Shown: positions 47,874 to 59,328, counted from the stretch's first letter. The stretch is DNA of 64,000 nt from Pterobdella sp. o SKG-2022 (GCA_964035795.1 OZ038321.1:9514294-9578293), one strand, 5' to 3'. Numbers and translations are program-made. The notes: a model not told the origin generated them from the sequence alone.

Positions 47874-49186
47874 CGCATTTATTAATAATATCGTTATTTT
47901 TTTGTCTCATTTATGGCCTGTTCTTTAATTTGTTTTATATCTTTATCAGTCAATTTTTTAATGCAAAAGATGTATCTCTTGATTCGCTAACTCAATTGCA
48001 TCCATGTTTTTCATCTTCTAGCTTTCATTATTACGTGTACACTAAGTTATGTAGGTATCATTAGTTTTGGTACTAGACCTTGGGTGATCTAGTGTAGTGT
48101 AAAAACAATAAAAACTTCCATATACTTTTCTCTAGTCCATTTATTTCTTTTTTTTCTGGAATGTATCATTGGTGAACCTGAGTGGCCAGAAGTGAGTAAT
48201 ATTCCGTTCTGAAGTCTACTTGGGTTTTTATTTTGAGGAAAGTTTGATCTATCAACGAATTTTTCGACCTCAATTTATTTTTGAGACTGAATGAGACCCG
48301 TAGAAGAGAACGTCCAAACATAACACTGAAAGACGTAGTTCAAAAGATATGGGGCTGACTTCTAAGAATCACGTACTGTTATGGTAGATAGGGAAGTATG
48401 GAGACGAAATTACGTCATGTCACCGAACTGAAGATCGGATGCACTACTATTACTACTACTACAATCTGATCATTTACTAATGTCGCAGTCCTTGTTTAAC
48501 CGGGGAAAAACGATGCGGGATTTTTTCATTTAATTGATAACAATTTTTTGAAGGTCGCTTGTTGTTTGCTTGCGAGTTTTGGTTTGTTTGTATCATAGTT
48601 CATAAATTTTTTAATAATATTTTTTTTATTGATTTATTTAAAATTTTTTACTCATTGTTTTTTTGATTTCATTATTATTATTCAAAATTTTTATACTTTC
48701 TTTGTTTTTAGATCTATGCATAGCTATTTAATAGTGTTAATTATCTTGTGTTTCGTATGGCGCAGTAGAATCGAAACACACAAGCGACAATGTCACAAAA
48801 ACATAATTGATTGGTTGACAAGGGATCATAAAACTACTAAAAAAGTTTGTTTATTTATTTACCTAATATTATTCATTAAATAATAATTATGTAAAAAAAA
48901 TTGTTTATAAAAAAAATAAATTATTATTAAGGGTTCAGGACGACGATTTATTGTAACATCCCTCATTTAGGAGTGTTTTGCTTGCGGTAATACAGCTTAC
49001 GAATTGAAGCTTGCGGTGAGTAAAAAAACTTGTCATATTTTTAAAAAAAATAGAATTTTTTCAACGGTTGGGCATAAAATAAATTTCAAAAAAATTACTC
49101 AAGATAAACTCACATATTGCTTTCCGTTCTTAGTTTTAACAGTTTTGTAAGACTTGTATGCGGGTAAGAGAAGCCCAAACAGTAGA
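41921..49186 (-). CDS. REEP: REEP1-4-type ER membrane-shaping protein (partial)
   Basis: REEP proteins of the REEP1-4 group sit in the ER membrane as hairpins and link ER tubules to microtubules. Four exons on the minus strand (49114-49186, 45869-45945, 45501-45621, 41921-42034) join with matching phases to about 128 residues. They read [20 protein letters not shown], then [20 protein letters not shown], then [20 protein letters not shown], then [20 protein letters not shown]. The KW-YW-FALF, FPFYYE-K and WLLSP-T-G blocks are those of REEP1-4 rather than REEP5-6. Hydrophobic segments fill the first three exons; the fourth is the soluble amphipathic part. The first exon, with the initiator Met, was not found; it must lie above 49186 and end in phase 2. 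Candidate tail exons are at 37430 and 34552. The first intron contains the TTTA array and LINE fragments. Confidence 0.88.
42516..42637. repeat. Inverted repeat of PLE termini
   Basis: The left arm (CACAAAGTATT..., GACACGAAGCTTTTTGTAAG, ACATTATCAAGTG) and the right arm (AAGCTAGACTTACGTGAAG, TTTTGTGTC, AATACTTTGTG) are inverted copies of the same sequence. It is closely related to 10735-10811 and to the right end of the PLE at 62766-62841. No coding sequence lies between the arms. Confidence 0.6.
42670..42975 (+). repeat. Dispersed repeat of unknown type, copy 3
   Basis: Has CTGTACATGTTCCAGTG, CAGCAGTCGGCC, GAGCTAACGTCCAACTT, GCAGTTTGTCTTGCCG, GCCAAATGAAAACAATACCA and TGTCGATACTTGTTACC, in the same order as the copy at 18425. 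Confidence 0.65.
43462..43510 (-). repeat. 3' end fragment of the CR1-like LINE
   Basis: GAGTATGATTATAGTGGCAT and GAGTTTCTAGGC match the 3' end of the element at 8612-10235 (8631-8685). Confidence 0.7.
43511..45500. other. REEP intron sequence, no recognised content
   Basis: AT-rich. No repeat or exon seen. Confidence 0.45.
45501..45621 (-). CDS. REEP: REEP exon with FPFYYE motif
   Basis: The first base completes the Trp codon of the previous exon. It encodes [20 protein letters not shown] and [20 protein letters not shown], leaving in phase 0. Confidence 0.93.
45869..45945 (-). CDS. REEP: REEP exon with KW..YW motif
   Basis: Encodes [20 protein letters not shown] and DVFLS, with the last Trp codon split across the GTAAAC donor. 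The acceptor (TTCAAAG) is weak but is the only one that fits. Confidence 0.9.
46328..47073 (+). repeat. (TTTA)n array with roughly 67-bp higher-order unit
   Basis: About 745 bases of TTTA with regular variant units. The marker TTTGTTTGTTTACTT recurs at 46352, 46419, 46558, 46625, 46696, 46759 and 46826, mostly 63-71 bases apart with one double step of 139. Three stop-free frames across it are by-products of the repeat. Confidence 0.95.
47560..47800 (+). mobile_element. CR1/L2-like RT fragment
   Basis: Plus-strand translation [20 protein letters not shown] followed by [14 protein letters not shown] and a decayed QSTYR segment. This is the early RT block (SNYRPIS-LS-ISKI-E) of CR1/Jockey-type LINEs. 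It is cut by stops and ends before the ATT array. The open frame at 47301-47543 on the minus strand has no recognisable motif. Confidence 0.65.
47812..47873 (+). repeat. (ATT)n array
   Basis: About 60 bases of ATT/TTA trinucleotides with one G interruption. Confidence 0.95.
48200..48475 (+). mobile_element. Decayed LINE 3' end (tentative)
   Basis: Frames with stops resemble the end of an APE-type [22 protein letters not shown] and a [14 protein letters not shown] segment, followed by a CTACTATTACTACTACT tail. Weakly supported. Confidence 0.35.
48476..49113. other. AT-rich noncoding DNA in REEP first intron
   Basis: No repeat or gene seen. Confidence 0.45.
49114..49186 (-). CDS. REEP: REEP exon with PAYKSYK motif
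   Basis: Acceptor AAACCAG, donor GTGAGT. It encodes [20 protein letters not shown] plus GKQY and leaves in phase 0. Confidence 0.85.
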
Positions 49187-49691
49187 CTGGTTTGTTGAAA
49201 TCAATGAAATAATTATAGAGATATTTTATGAAATGTTTTAAATAACTAAAATAAATTGTTAGTTGATATTAGAATAAATAAAAACCTATAAAAATAAATT
49301 TATAAAGATATAGTGAAGTTTTCAGACGTCGACTTAGCATTATGAACAGTTAGCCTCAAAACTGTGAATCAACTTAGAAGATAACCAAAACTTTAGTTAA
49401 ACAAAAAGTAATTTTGAAATGTATAAATAATTAGTTGTTTTCCGAAGCATCATGCTTTTCACGTGTGGAGTATTTGAAAAGATGGTTGTATTTGTAGAGG
49501 ATTTCACCAAAAGGTTGGTTTAACTTTAATATAAAGCTTTATAGCCAAACCTTATCGAAACAGAAACGTAAAACCAGTTTTTCAGGTTGTGACAATACGA
49601 CGCTAAGAATTGTTAGGTCATATGTTGGGATGAATGATATTTTCTCAACATTATAGCTTTTGATTCCCAACAATAATAATAATAATGTGGA

Positions 49692-49735
49692 AAACTTATA
49701 TAGCGCCTCTTACGCGTCGTTCAGAGGCGCTCTGC
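49692..49735 (-). other. 3'-terminal hairpin of the CR1/L2-like LINE
   Basis: AGCGCCTCTTACGCG and GTTCAGAGGCGCT can form an 8-10 bp stem just before the ATT-type tail. Stem-loops at the 3' end are known RT recognition signals in several LINE groups; the role here is inferred. Confidence 0.55.
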
Positions 49736-52257
49736 TATAAACTGCTTATAAATGTGGGTTTCTAAGTTCTTAAGAAAAATAGGATAGAGAGAAGATTTAA
49801 GATTAAGAGGAAGAGTTTCAGAGAAATGGACCAAAGAAAGAAAAAGCAGTTTTTGAATAAAAATGAGAGAGGGAGATCAGAAGAGCTGAGAGCAAGTAGA
49901 GGCCCGTAGGCCAGTACGTTTAGGAAGTAGTAAGAGGTTAAAAAGATAGAAAGAGGAAATAGTATGAAAGATTTTATGCATCAGAGAACAGATTTTGAAG
50001 GAAGAGCGAAAACAGAGAGGTAGCCAATGAAGATCGATAAGAGATGGACATGTATGAGAAAATTTAGGAGTATGAGAGACCAGGCGTGCAGCACAGTTGA
50101 ACGTTTTAGTAATAGGGTGGAAGGTAGATTTAGGAAGATTATAGTATAAAAAGTTTCAGTAATCAAGTCGGGAGAGAACAAGAAAGCAGACAAGTATCTT
50201 AAAAGAGGCATCGTCGAAATAAGAAGAAATCTGTCTGATGCGACGTACGTGATAAAAACAAAAAAAAGCAACGGAGAAAATTTGAGGCTTAAAAGAAAAA
50301 GAAGAATCAAGAAGAAAACCAAGACTTCGAATAGTGGAAGAGAGATAAATGACAAGGTTAGAGATCATAATGGGAAGAAGAGAGGAAGAAAGAGATTTTG
50401 ACCTAGAAAAATAAAGTTAAATTTAGAAAGATTTAGTTTGAGATGAATGGAATAGTTCCAGGAAAGCCTGGAATTGAGACAAAGGCCAAGTCTTTTAATA
50501 GTAGAAGAAAGAGGAAAAAACAGATTTAGGTGTCATCAGCAAAAAGCTGACTTTGGAAAGAGAAAGATCCGATAAGACAAGGAAGATGAGAAGTATAAAG
50601 AATAAAGAGAAAATGTCTGAGAACAGATCTCTGAAGAACAACAAAAGAAACAGAGAAAAGAGGAGTTGTTAATAGAAACAGTGGAAAATCGGTTAGAAAG
50701 ATAAGAGGTAAGCCAGGAAAGAGATGAGCCAGAAAAGCCAAAAGAGGAGTTAAGATGCTGAAATAAGAGAGTGGTCAACAGTATCAAAAACAGAAGAGGT
50801 CAAGAGAAAAAAGAAGAGAAAGCTTACCAGAGTCGGAAGCTAGAAGAGCATCATTAGAGATTTTTAAAAGGTAGGTTTTAGTAGAGTGGGAAGGTTGAAA
50901 GCCAGATTCAGTAGGGGAAGAAGATTGTTAGAAAAAAGAAAGTTTGAAAGTTGGAGGTAAATAGCTTTGTCAAAAATTTTGGAGAGAAAGGAAAGGTTAG
51001 AAAAAGGACGGTAGTTGGAGATGATAGCAGGATAGAGAGAAGTTTTTTTCAATATTTGAGTAACGATAGATGATGTAAAAGAGGTGAAAAATTTTAAAGT
51101 AGCTAGAGGAAGGTTTATAAGATTGAGAATGATGGGATACAAAAAAGAAAAAACATTAAGAATTTTGGGAGAAAGTAGGTCGAGGGAGCAGGAAGATGAT
51201 TTGATGATGGGGATGAGGTGTGTGAAGGTGATGGGTGAAAAGTGAGAGAGAAAGACAGAAGCAGAAGACGCTGGAGAGGTGTGAGATGATGATCAATTAG
51301 TTCTAATGGAATGAATCTTGTTGTGGAAATAGCTATAAAAATCTTGAGAAGAAAAAGAAGAAGAGAAGATTTTTCGGAGAGAATACGATTGAGTTTTTTC
51401 TAACGAGATGAAGAAGAAGCAATGTTGATGAAGAAATAAGAAAATTTGAGTGTTTGGAGTGGAAGAGAGAGCGATAAACTGATAGGTGAAAAAGCCAAAA
51501 ATAGTATGAAGAAAAAAAGGGAAAGGTACGATGAAAACGCTCAAGCTTGCGTAAAGTACGTTTGGATGTGATTCATTCACGATCAAACCAAGGAGCTTCG
51601 AAGAAGGAAAGAAGGTAGGTAAAAGATTTAATGGGAAGAAGCACATTCAAAGTATTAGAAACTAGAGCAAAAAAAGTCATCGACGTCAGTGAAAAAAGCA
51701 TGAAGAAGTTGGATAAAAAGTTTTTTACCAAGTTGATACCAAGAGCAAGTAGATACCTTGACAGTGGAGAAGAGTCTAATGGGTTTAGTAGGGAAGCAAG
51801 ATTGAATAAGATAGTGATCAGAAAAGGAAACTGGGTGAGCAGGAATACTCATGGGTTTGATAAGGGATGATGTGGTGAAAAGATTAATAGTAATGCTAGA
51901 AGAATGAGAGGGAAAGTTACAATGTTGGGAAAGATTAAAAAGTTCAAGAAATTTTTTAATGTATAAATTAGTTTTGTTGTTAAATTGGATGTTAAAGTCA
52001 CCTACAATATAAAAAGGAGAGGAAAGAGTATATAGAAATCTAAGTAAGGCAGAGAAGTCATTAATAAAGGAAGAGAGAGAAGAAGGAGGTCGATAAATGA
52101 CAGCAATAAACAGGGTGAGAGTACCATATTTGAAGGAGGAAACAAAGGAATCAAAATATTTGAAACCAGGATGAGAAGTCTTGGAGAAGAAAAAAGGAGA
52201 TTTGTGAAAAAGACAGATTTTTTCATAGGTGGAAAAAAGAGTAGAAAGAATTTTAGT

Positions 52258-52693
52258 AAATTTATTGAGCAAAATAAATAGCTATAATTTTTGATAAATT
52301 TAGCCTTATCATAAGACATTAGCGAAAAAAAGTAATTTAGTAACTAAATCGGTAAGGAATGGCTACAATCACCCATAGTTGCAGGTGGGAACAAGTGCCT
52401 GAGACACAATACTGATGATGTTGCAAAAATTAGACAATAAGAACTTAAAAAAAGCAGAAAAGGGAGGCATGGAGATTAATTTCTCTACATCAGCAAAAAT
52501 TTTTCTTGTAAGTTACAAATTAACATGGAAATAATAGCATTGAAAAATAAGTTAATAACCAGATTTTATTACTTATAGTTTTTGGTTAAACTGCTTTATA
52601 ACCATAGTTACTAAATAACGTTTTTTCGCTAATGTTTTATGATAAAGCTAAACTTATCAAAAAATATAGCTATTTATTTTGCTCAATAAATTT
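52258..52693. mobile_element. MITE inserted in the CR1/L2-like LINE
   Basis: A 436-bp element with roughly 85-base inverted ends beginning AAATTTATTGAGC and including AATAGCTATAATTTTTGATA and GCCTTATCATAAGACATTAG. It has no open frame. The LINE endonuclease is continuous on both sides. The flanks suggest a 3-bp target duplication (AGT). It is the longest and best preserved member of the family seen at 6177, 7516 and 20930. Confidence 0.85.
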
Positions 52694-53345
52694 AGTGAAA
52701 TTCTTCCATAATCGACGTAAAAAATTGCCAAATATTATTAATAAGTAAATTTAAGAAGTCTCTAAAAAGCAGAAAAAGTCTTTGAGGAGCACAAGCAAGT
52801 TTAAGAAAAGAATAGAAAAACAGACAAACGGAGATGAGAGATGGAGTTGAAGCAGATTCATGCCAGGTCTCACTGAGAGCTAGAAAGTCAAGGTTGGAGT
52901 TAGAGAAGATGAAAAACATAGATTTTTTATTAAGAGATATTAATGGATTTAAGAAGTTTTGAAGTTATGAGATGAGTTGGATGATTTAGTTTGGAGATGA
53001 AAAGATTTAGTTTTGAAGTCAGAAAAGAAGCAAGAGATGAGTGAGGGGATCTAGAACTAGAAAAAGATGTAGTGGATGATGAAATATTATTGAGAACAGA
53101 TGAACAACTACAAGGTTCGAGATTGAAGAAAAAAAGCGTCGCCTAACGATCCGAGAAGGAGGAGAGGAGAATTTGGAAAGACTAAATAGAAAATCACGAG
53201 AGCAAGGCAGAGACTTAAAGTATATGCGATAAACAAAAAAAAAGAAAGCAAAATTAGAGTTTTATAAAAAATATTGATTAAATAAATTAATGAGAACAGA
53301 AAATTGAAAATAAAATACCTTAAAGGGGAGAAAAAGCAATTCATA

Positions 53346-54802
53346 GCAAAAACAAACCGAAAGAACGGCTGCTAAAAGTACATTCTAAGCACTAAGAAAA
53401 TTTCTTAAAAACCCCTTAAAATAAAGAGTTAAGTCTGATAAATTCAATACTGATCTACTTTGAACCGTTGAAAATGTCTTTGACCATCGAAAATTAACCA
53501 TTGAAGCAACTTAAGCGTTGTGTAAAAACTAGGAGTCTTACATCAGTGAACAAAAGTTTCGATTTAGTTTCAATTATATAAGTAGCTTATTATTAATTCG
53601 TATTTCCAGTTTGAATTTTTAAAAATTATAATGAAAAAAATTAATTTTAATACAATGTACTAACATTATAAGACGTGAAATAAGAGAGGTAATCATTTTC
53701 GTAGGCTTATAAAAAACCAAACTTTTAATAACGATCTTAGAATTTATTTTAATAATATATTGCTATTGTATAAACGTTATTGAATATGTCAAGCTTTTTT
53801 CTCAAAAAACATCTATTATTTTAGAATGACTTGACTTCAAAATGATATTTTTTTTTTGCTACTAGTTAGTTTTCTAGTGACTCACAAACGTTGGCTGTAC
53901 TACATACCTAAGCAAACACTGATCGATGTGTAACAGGTGATGCAAACGACGAAGCAGAAAGAAAGTGATAAATACAAATATATATTCGAAACGATTTTAA
54001 ATATTGGACGAAGGCAAGAAACAAATATATAAGCAAATTAGAGATGTAGTTTCGCTTCATATGTATTTTTAAAACAAATTTGAGTTTATTTTGTCATGAT
54101 GCAACCAATGTCAGAAACTAAACGCTTAACATTTTTCGTTATTTTTAATTAATTTTTTTTTAGTATAAAGAATGAATTATGCCTAAAAAATTTTGCCATT
54201 TTGTGAAAAGTAAAACGAAGTGCGCATTTTATGCCTGGTCGAAAAGCTGTAAATAATCTTAAAATTAGTTACATGGACTTAAATTAGGCTGAACAATTTA
54301 AAGTAGAAAAATTATCAGCTAATAATGAGCTGTCTTCAAGAAAGATTTAAAACTATTTATTCAGCCCAAAAAGTAACCATCGATGCACATCATAGTCAAT
54401 TATTTAAACAAAATAGTTTTAAAATTTAAACCAGCTTTCTTAAAATGATTTTTGAGATAACTTGTTTTAAAGAAATTTAATATAAGATCACAACAAAATA
54501 TTTTTTTCAAAGTTTTCAAAATTCTAACCTAACTCATATTGAACTTCAAAGAACATTTTGAATTTTTTTTTAATTATTACTATAAAATAAATTCATTTTA
54601 GCTGAATGATAGATTTTGTAAAGCTTTGTGGTAAAAAGGCTGATCAAAAAGAAATGCACTGTGCACATGTGGAGGCGACTGCGTCAGCATACACCATCGG
54701 CATTTGCAACGTTGTGAATCCTGTCGATGTGTTGTTAAATTCAAAAGTAAAGGCAAAAATTACTAAAATAAAAATATCACTTAATATAATCACTTGTTAA
54801 TA
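53346..54802. other. AT-rich DNA with one coding-like island
   Basis: Mostly featureless. At 54606-54757 a less AT-rich frame starts with ATG (MIDFVKLCGKKADQKEMHCA...) and reaches a good GTAAAG donor, but an in-frame TGA precedes it and the opposite strand is also open. I cannot call a gene. Confidence 0.35.
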
Positions 54803-57800
54803 AGTATCATTTTATTATAGTCATCATTTTTCCAAGGGGTCACTGACTTGTTTCCGTGACCTAACCCTCCCTATTTCACCCTGTCATAGGCATCTTCGAG
54901 ACCTACTCCAAGCCTACGACAAAGGTTTTCCATCATACTTTTCTAAGCTAACCTTGGCTTTCCCCCCTTCCTCTACCACCTTCAACCTCAAACCTCCACG
55001 CCTGCTTAACACAATCATCATCCCTTTTCTTACAACATGCCCCAGCCATCTCAAACTCCCTTGCCTCACCACTTCAACGATCGTTCAACCAACCCCAATC
55101 TAACCATCAAATCCTTTGTGTTCACACCATCAGCTAGCTGCACACCACAAATCATTAAAAGCATCCGTTTTTCTGCTCTTCTCAAAATACTCTTTTCAAC
55201 GGACCTTACCCCCCAAGTTTCTGAGCCATATGTCCTATAAATTTGTTCTTTGATATTCCATGTGTCTTTTACCACATAACATAGAAGACACACTGTTGAA
55301 TGCTGTTGAATGCCGTCTATCCCAGCCCTATCCTGCGTGTAACAGCTAGCTCACTTCCTTTCCCACCATTTATATTATCCCCTAGATAACAATAAATATT
55401 CACCCCCTCCAACTCAATCAAAGAACTATTTGAAACATTCTTACATTCCTCATTTGAATCATTCATACAAACCCTACACTCAAAATTTCCATTCATCCTA
55501 CAAGAAACTCTCTTTAACCTAACACACCGCGCATAAACCCACTTCTTACATATCTTGCACCTCACACAATTTACCTTAGCCCTCTTCCCAACCCCATGAT
55601 CTTTGTCTTTACCAAGATTAATCTTCAATCCTTTCTCTTCGAAAGCTGCCTTCCAACGGATGAATTGTGCTTCTAGTTCTTCCATAGTCTCTGCCATCAA
55701 GACCAAGTCATCTGCATAAAGCAGTTCGTATAAAGCACCTTTTCTTCCGTTTTCAGACAATATGTCGAGCATTATTAAAAACAAAAACGGTGAGAAAACC
55801 GATCTTTGATGAACACCTACACTAACATCAAATTCTTCCGAGTGTCCACCTCCAACCTGAACCCGCGTTTTTGCTCCTTTGTATATCGACATTACTGCCT
55901 GAACCAACCTTTTCGGAACCAACTTCTTTCTCAGCGCCCATTCAATCACCTTTCTTGGCACCCGATCAAAAGCCTTCTCCAAATCAAAAAAACAGATAAA
56001 AAGCTTCCTATTCTTCTCAAGGTAGCTTTCCTGCATTCTCCTAAGAATCAAAATAGCATCCACTGTGCTTCTGCCAGGCATAAAACCAAATTATATTTGG
56101 TCAACTTTCACTAACCTTTTTAATCTCTTTTCTAACAACCTTTCCACCACTTTCATACCATGCTCTAAAAGCTTTAGACCTCGATAGCTCACACAGTCCA
56201 TAACGCTACCTTTTTTCTTACAAATGGTAACAACTGTACTCGTCCTCTAGTCATGAGACATATCCTTTCCATCGGGGATTTCATTTGCTATTTGCAATAT
56301 AACTTGCTTACCATATAGAGAAGCAGCTAGGTGCTCCTTGACAATTCCAGTTGGTCCACTGGCCTTGCTATTCTTCATGATTCCTAGTGGTCTCTTCACT
56401 TCGTTTATAGCAAATGGTTCCATGGGACCTTCAACCACTTCTACATTTACCATTCCATCCCACGGATTTTCCTCATCCATGATGGCCTCTATGTGTTCCT
56501 TACACACTCTCTTGCGACCATTCTCGGCAAATACAGCCTTCCCAATTTTGTCTCTAATGCAGTTATTACCTGGTAAGTCACTTGCTTCCTTTTTCATCAT
56601 TCTTATTCTACGGAATACGACATTTCTGTCATTACGTATCTCCTCCAGCTCTTTTACCGCCTCTTTCTTCATTGTCTCAGCAAAAGCTCTCTTGGCTTTC
56701 TTTGCATCTTTTAACGGGATTTATTTTCTCAGGATGGGAGATGTTTCCACCTCCGGAAATTTCTCCTTTTCTCTATGATGGCTTTCTGTACATCCTGATT
56801 CCCCCACCAAGTTTCACCGTGCTGAGACCTACCTCTACTCACTTCAAAAACTTCTTTAGCAGCTTTTAGAGCAGAAGTTTTATAGTTCAGCCATGCATTT
56901 CGTTCATTGCTTTTTTGATACAAAACTTCCATCTTTTCAAAAAATTATTTCTATCTCATCGTTCAAAAGTTTTCATAATTTTGGGCGAGATACTTTTACG
57001 GCATGGCTTTGTTGGATTTTCCTAATCCATCTTCCATCTAAAACCACCTTCAATAGTTTCTGTTGAAGCTCACCCCCAATTTTCCTCACAGTTTTCAAAA
57101 ACTTTCTCTGACTACCCTTCTTCAACACAAAATCTATTTCTGTCCCACTACACCCTCCATTAAAAGTAACTTTCCTATTATCCTTCTTTTTAAGCCAACT
57201 ATTAACCACACACATACCCTTTTCAACACAAAATTCTAACAGCAATCTACCCTCCACGTTTCTCTTGCCTATTCCAAAGATCCATGAACACTTTCAAAAC
57301 CATCAACCATCTGTGCCTATGTGTCCATTGAAGTCTCCTAAGCAAATCAAAACTTCATTTTCATTTTCCACTTCACACCCTCTTGCCAGCTCTTCATAAA
57401 ACTTCTTTTTTTTCACTCATCAATCTTCCACATTGTGGGGCATAAGCGCAAACAATTCTTACTACCTTTTTAGCAAAAATAATTACCACTACTATTACCC
57501 TATCTGATATCCTATTTACTTCCACAACATTCATACATAAATACTCTCTAACTAATATTCCTACACCACCTATCTTATCTTCATTACCAGACCACCATAG
57601 TTTAAACCTCCTACCTAAACTACCTAGAAATTTTGAACCCATACCTCTCCACCTCACTTCTTGGATACAGCAAATACCAACCTTCCTCCTCAACAACTCT
57701 TCCCATTTGATGAACCAATATTAAAACTATTAAAAAAACAAAAAGAAGATAGCCTTCTTAGCACCCTCTGCCCATTCATGATGCTGCTGGGTACTGAGGG

Positions 57801-57985
57801 CCATTGCTTTTTTTTGTATAATCATAAAAATTTGTTGGAGCAAAAGAAGTGTGCAATAGAACATGCTTTTGTTCCACCGCATTGCACATGTTTCATGACT
57901 TTAAATAGCAAAATAAAAATGCAGCTAAATGAACTTGTTAATTTACAAAAATTTGTTTTTATATTTGCAAATCATGTTTAATATA
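54803..57985 (-). mobile_element. LINE-A copy 2: APE endonuclease-RT non-LTR retrotransposon, decayed
   Basis: Same family and orientation as the element at 408-3720. Minus-strand pieces: endonuclease (57696-57394 and 57257-56973; GVGILVREYL, GTEIDFVL), linker (56932-56247), RT core (56081-55317; [31 protein letters not shown]), the CxxC/WVYARC finger, then [21 protein letters not shown] (near 55250). Frames are broken in places different from copy 1, but the TAA before FGFMPGRS is shared. The (CCA)n expansion present in copy 1 (1261-1290) is absent here. Confidence 0.9.
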
Positions 57986-58014
57986 GCGAGATGTTTAATA
58001 AGCTAAATAGACAT

Positions 58015-58181
58015 TTACTTCATTAGCCCAATAGTAATAAAAAAGGTGAAAGAACCTTCAAATGATTTAGCCTGGTAAGAGATGTTCTGAGAAGCAAACA
58101 CTTGCATGAAATCTGTAACATCAAACACCTCTATTCCACTACTCAAGAGAATTTTCATGTGGTGATGATCTCTTGGGGTAT
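58015..58181 (-). CDS. Unidentified gene, last exon
   Basis: Acceptor AACTACAG. The first two bases complete an Asp codon, followed by 54 residues and TAA. It ends in FEGSFTFFITIGLMK. Confidence 0.72.
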
Positions 58182-59235
58182 CTGTAGTTTTCAACATTTA
58201 TCACAAACATAATTTATAAAACATTTTTATCCTTTCAATTGTCGAGTATCTAACACAAATGACGAAAGAAAAATGAATGTATTAAAGTTTCAAGACTTTA
58301 ATAATGTCCATTGTCCTACAAAGTCTTCGTGTCTGCTACCTTTCAAGATACAAATCCTAATGTCCCTCCCTCATCCTAAAAACTTTTTGCAGTTACTTAT
58401 ATTACCTTGGCAAATTATTTCTTGGAAAGCCACATAAGAATTGTTTCAACAGTATGCTCACATCAGGTTATTCATTAGCAAAGAAAAAATTCAATAGAAT
58501 ATGTTTGTTGCCTACATAAAGGAACTAGAAAAAATTGAATTTTTCAAGCCAAAATTAAAAAACACAATTAGGTAACAATAAATATTACATATTTAAGAAG
58601 TAAGAAGCTTTTTCGTTAGAAATGAATTTTTAATTGATTTGTTTTCCAAGAACAAAATTTGTTTAGAACAAAAAGCATGCTATAGCTCAAAGCGAATATA
58701 AATAGCATTTAGGATAAAGTTCTGTAAAAATTAAACCTGGCTAACCTTGTTATATTAAAAAACCTTTGAATTTCACATAATTATAAACATACCAGTTATG
58801 AAAACAAAATGCCGATAAGTGTGCAGGTTTTCAGCTTGATAGTGTAGTAGATAATCATAGTAGTCACTATTTATTTCTTTAGGGAGTATAAATTCTTTGC
58901 TCATATTGTTTGAAGAATCTTGGTCAGTTGATTGTGCATTTTGTTCTGTTGAAGGATCTGCCATGAATGACTGGCTAGCTGTTTGAGGATGCTCCGTTTT
59001 TTCATGAATTTTTTTTGGAGTTTCAGAAGCCAATGCGTTCTCATCATCATCTGGTTTTGCTTGTTCGTTATTTTGAGATTTTAATGTTTCTGATTGTTCG
59101 ATTTTATTTTGGTAAAAGCTTTGTGATTGGCTTGTCATCAACTGAAGAGAACCTTGAGATTGGTGAGAAAATAAAATCTGGTGTAGTTGTTTCAGTCTTG
59201 TTTTCTCTTCAAGTTTGCTTTCTTCTAGCTCTTCA
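58015..59235 (-). CDS. Unidentified protein, last two exons
   Basis: Two minus-strand exons (59235-58793 and 58181-58015) join in phase 1 at a GTATGT donor and a CTACAG acceptor, giving about 201 residues and a TAA. The N-terminal part (EELEESKLEEKTRLKQLHQI) looks like a coiled coil. Residues 30-120 form a polar, Gln/Ser/Glu-rich linker. The last 80 residues are compact and alternate strand and helix patterns: YDYLLHYQAENLHTYRHFVF, ITDTPRDHHHMKILL, GIEVFDVTDFMQVF. I do not recognise the family. Splice signals, matching phase and amino-acid content support a real gene whose earlier exons lie above 59235, probably beyond the window. The intron before these exons contains a SINE and the LINE/PLE nest. 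Confidence 0.75.
58793..59235 (-). CDS. Unidentified gene, penultimate exon
   Basis: Acceptor TTTTTTATAG, 443 bases (1 + 147 codons + 1), donor GTATGT. It encodes the coiled-coil, the polar linker and the start of the compact end. Confidence 0.72.
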
Positions 59236-59328
59236 CTATAAAAAATTTCAATTTTTATTGAGATTCAAATTTTAAGAATTGTTTAAACTAAATGTATATG
59301 GCACAATCGATGTGTATAATTATGTATT

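Larger units (their letters stand above)
49681..53345 (-). mobile_element. CR1/L2-like LINE, nearly full length, decayed
   Basis: Minus-strand pieces in order: endonuclease start (52919-52692; FLALSETWHES), endonuclease (52272-51655; IVGDFNIQFNN, PVSFSDHYLIQS), RT start (51142-50864; SNYRPFSNLSFLSKIFDKAI), mid RT (50787-50536; SSLSWLTSYLSNRFSTV), LFADDT (50526), then IRSLGFLLDSSFSFKPQ and FLVLSRLDY (50368-50156). The 3' end at 49681-49740 has a hairpin (GCGCCTCT...AGAGGCGC) followed on the minus strand by an ATT microsatellite, as in CR1/L2 elements. The coding strand is pyrimidine-rich. Frames are broken and a 436-bp MITE splits the endonuclease. Confidence 0.88.
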
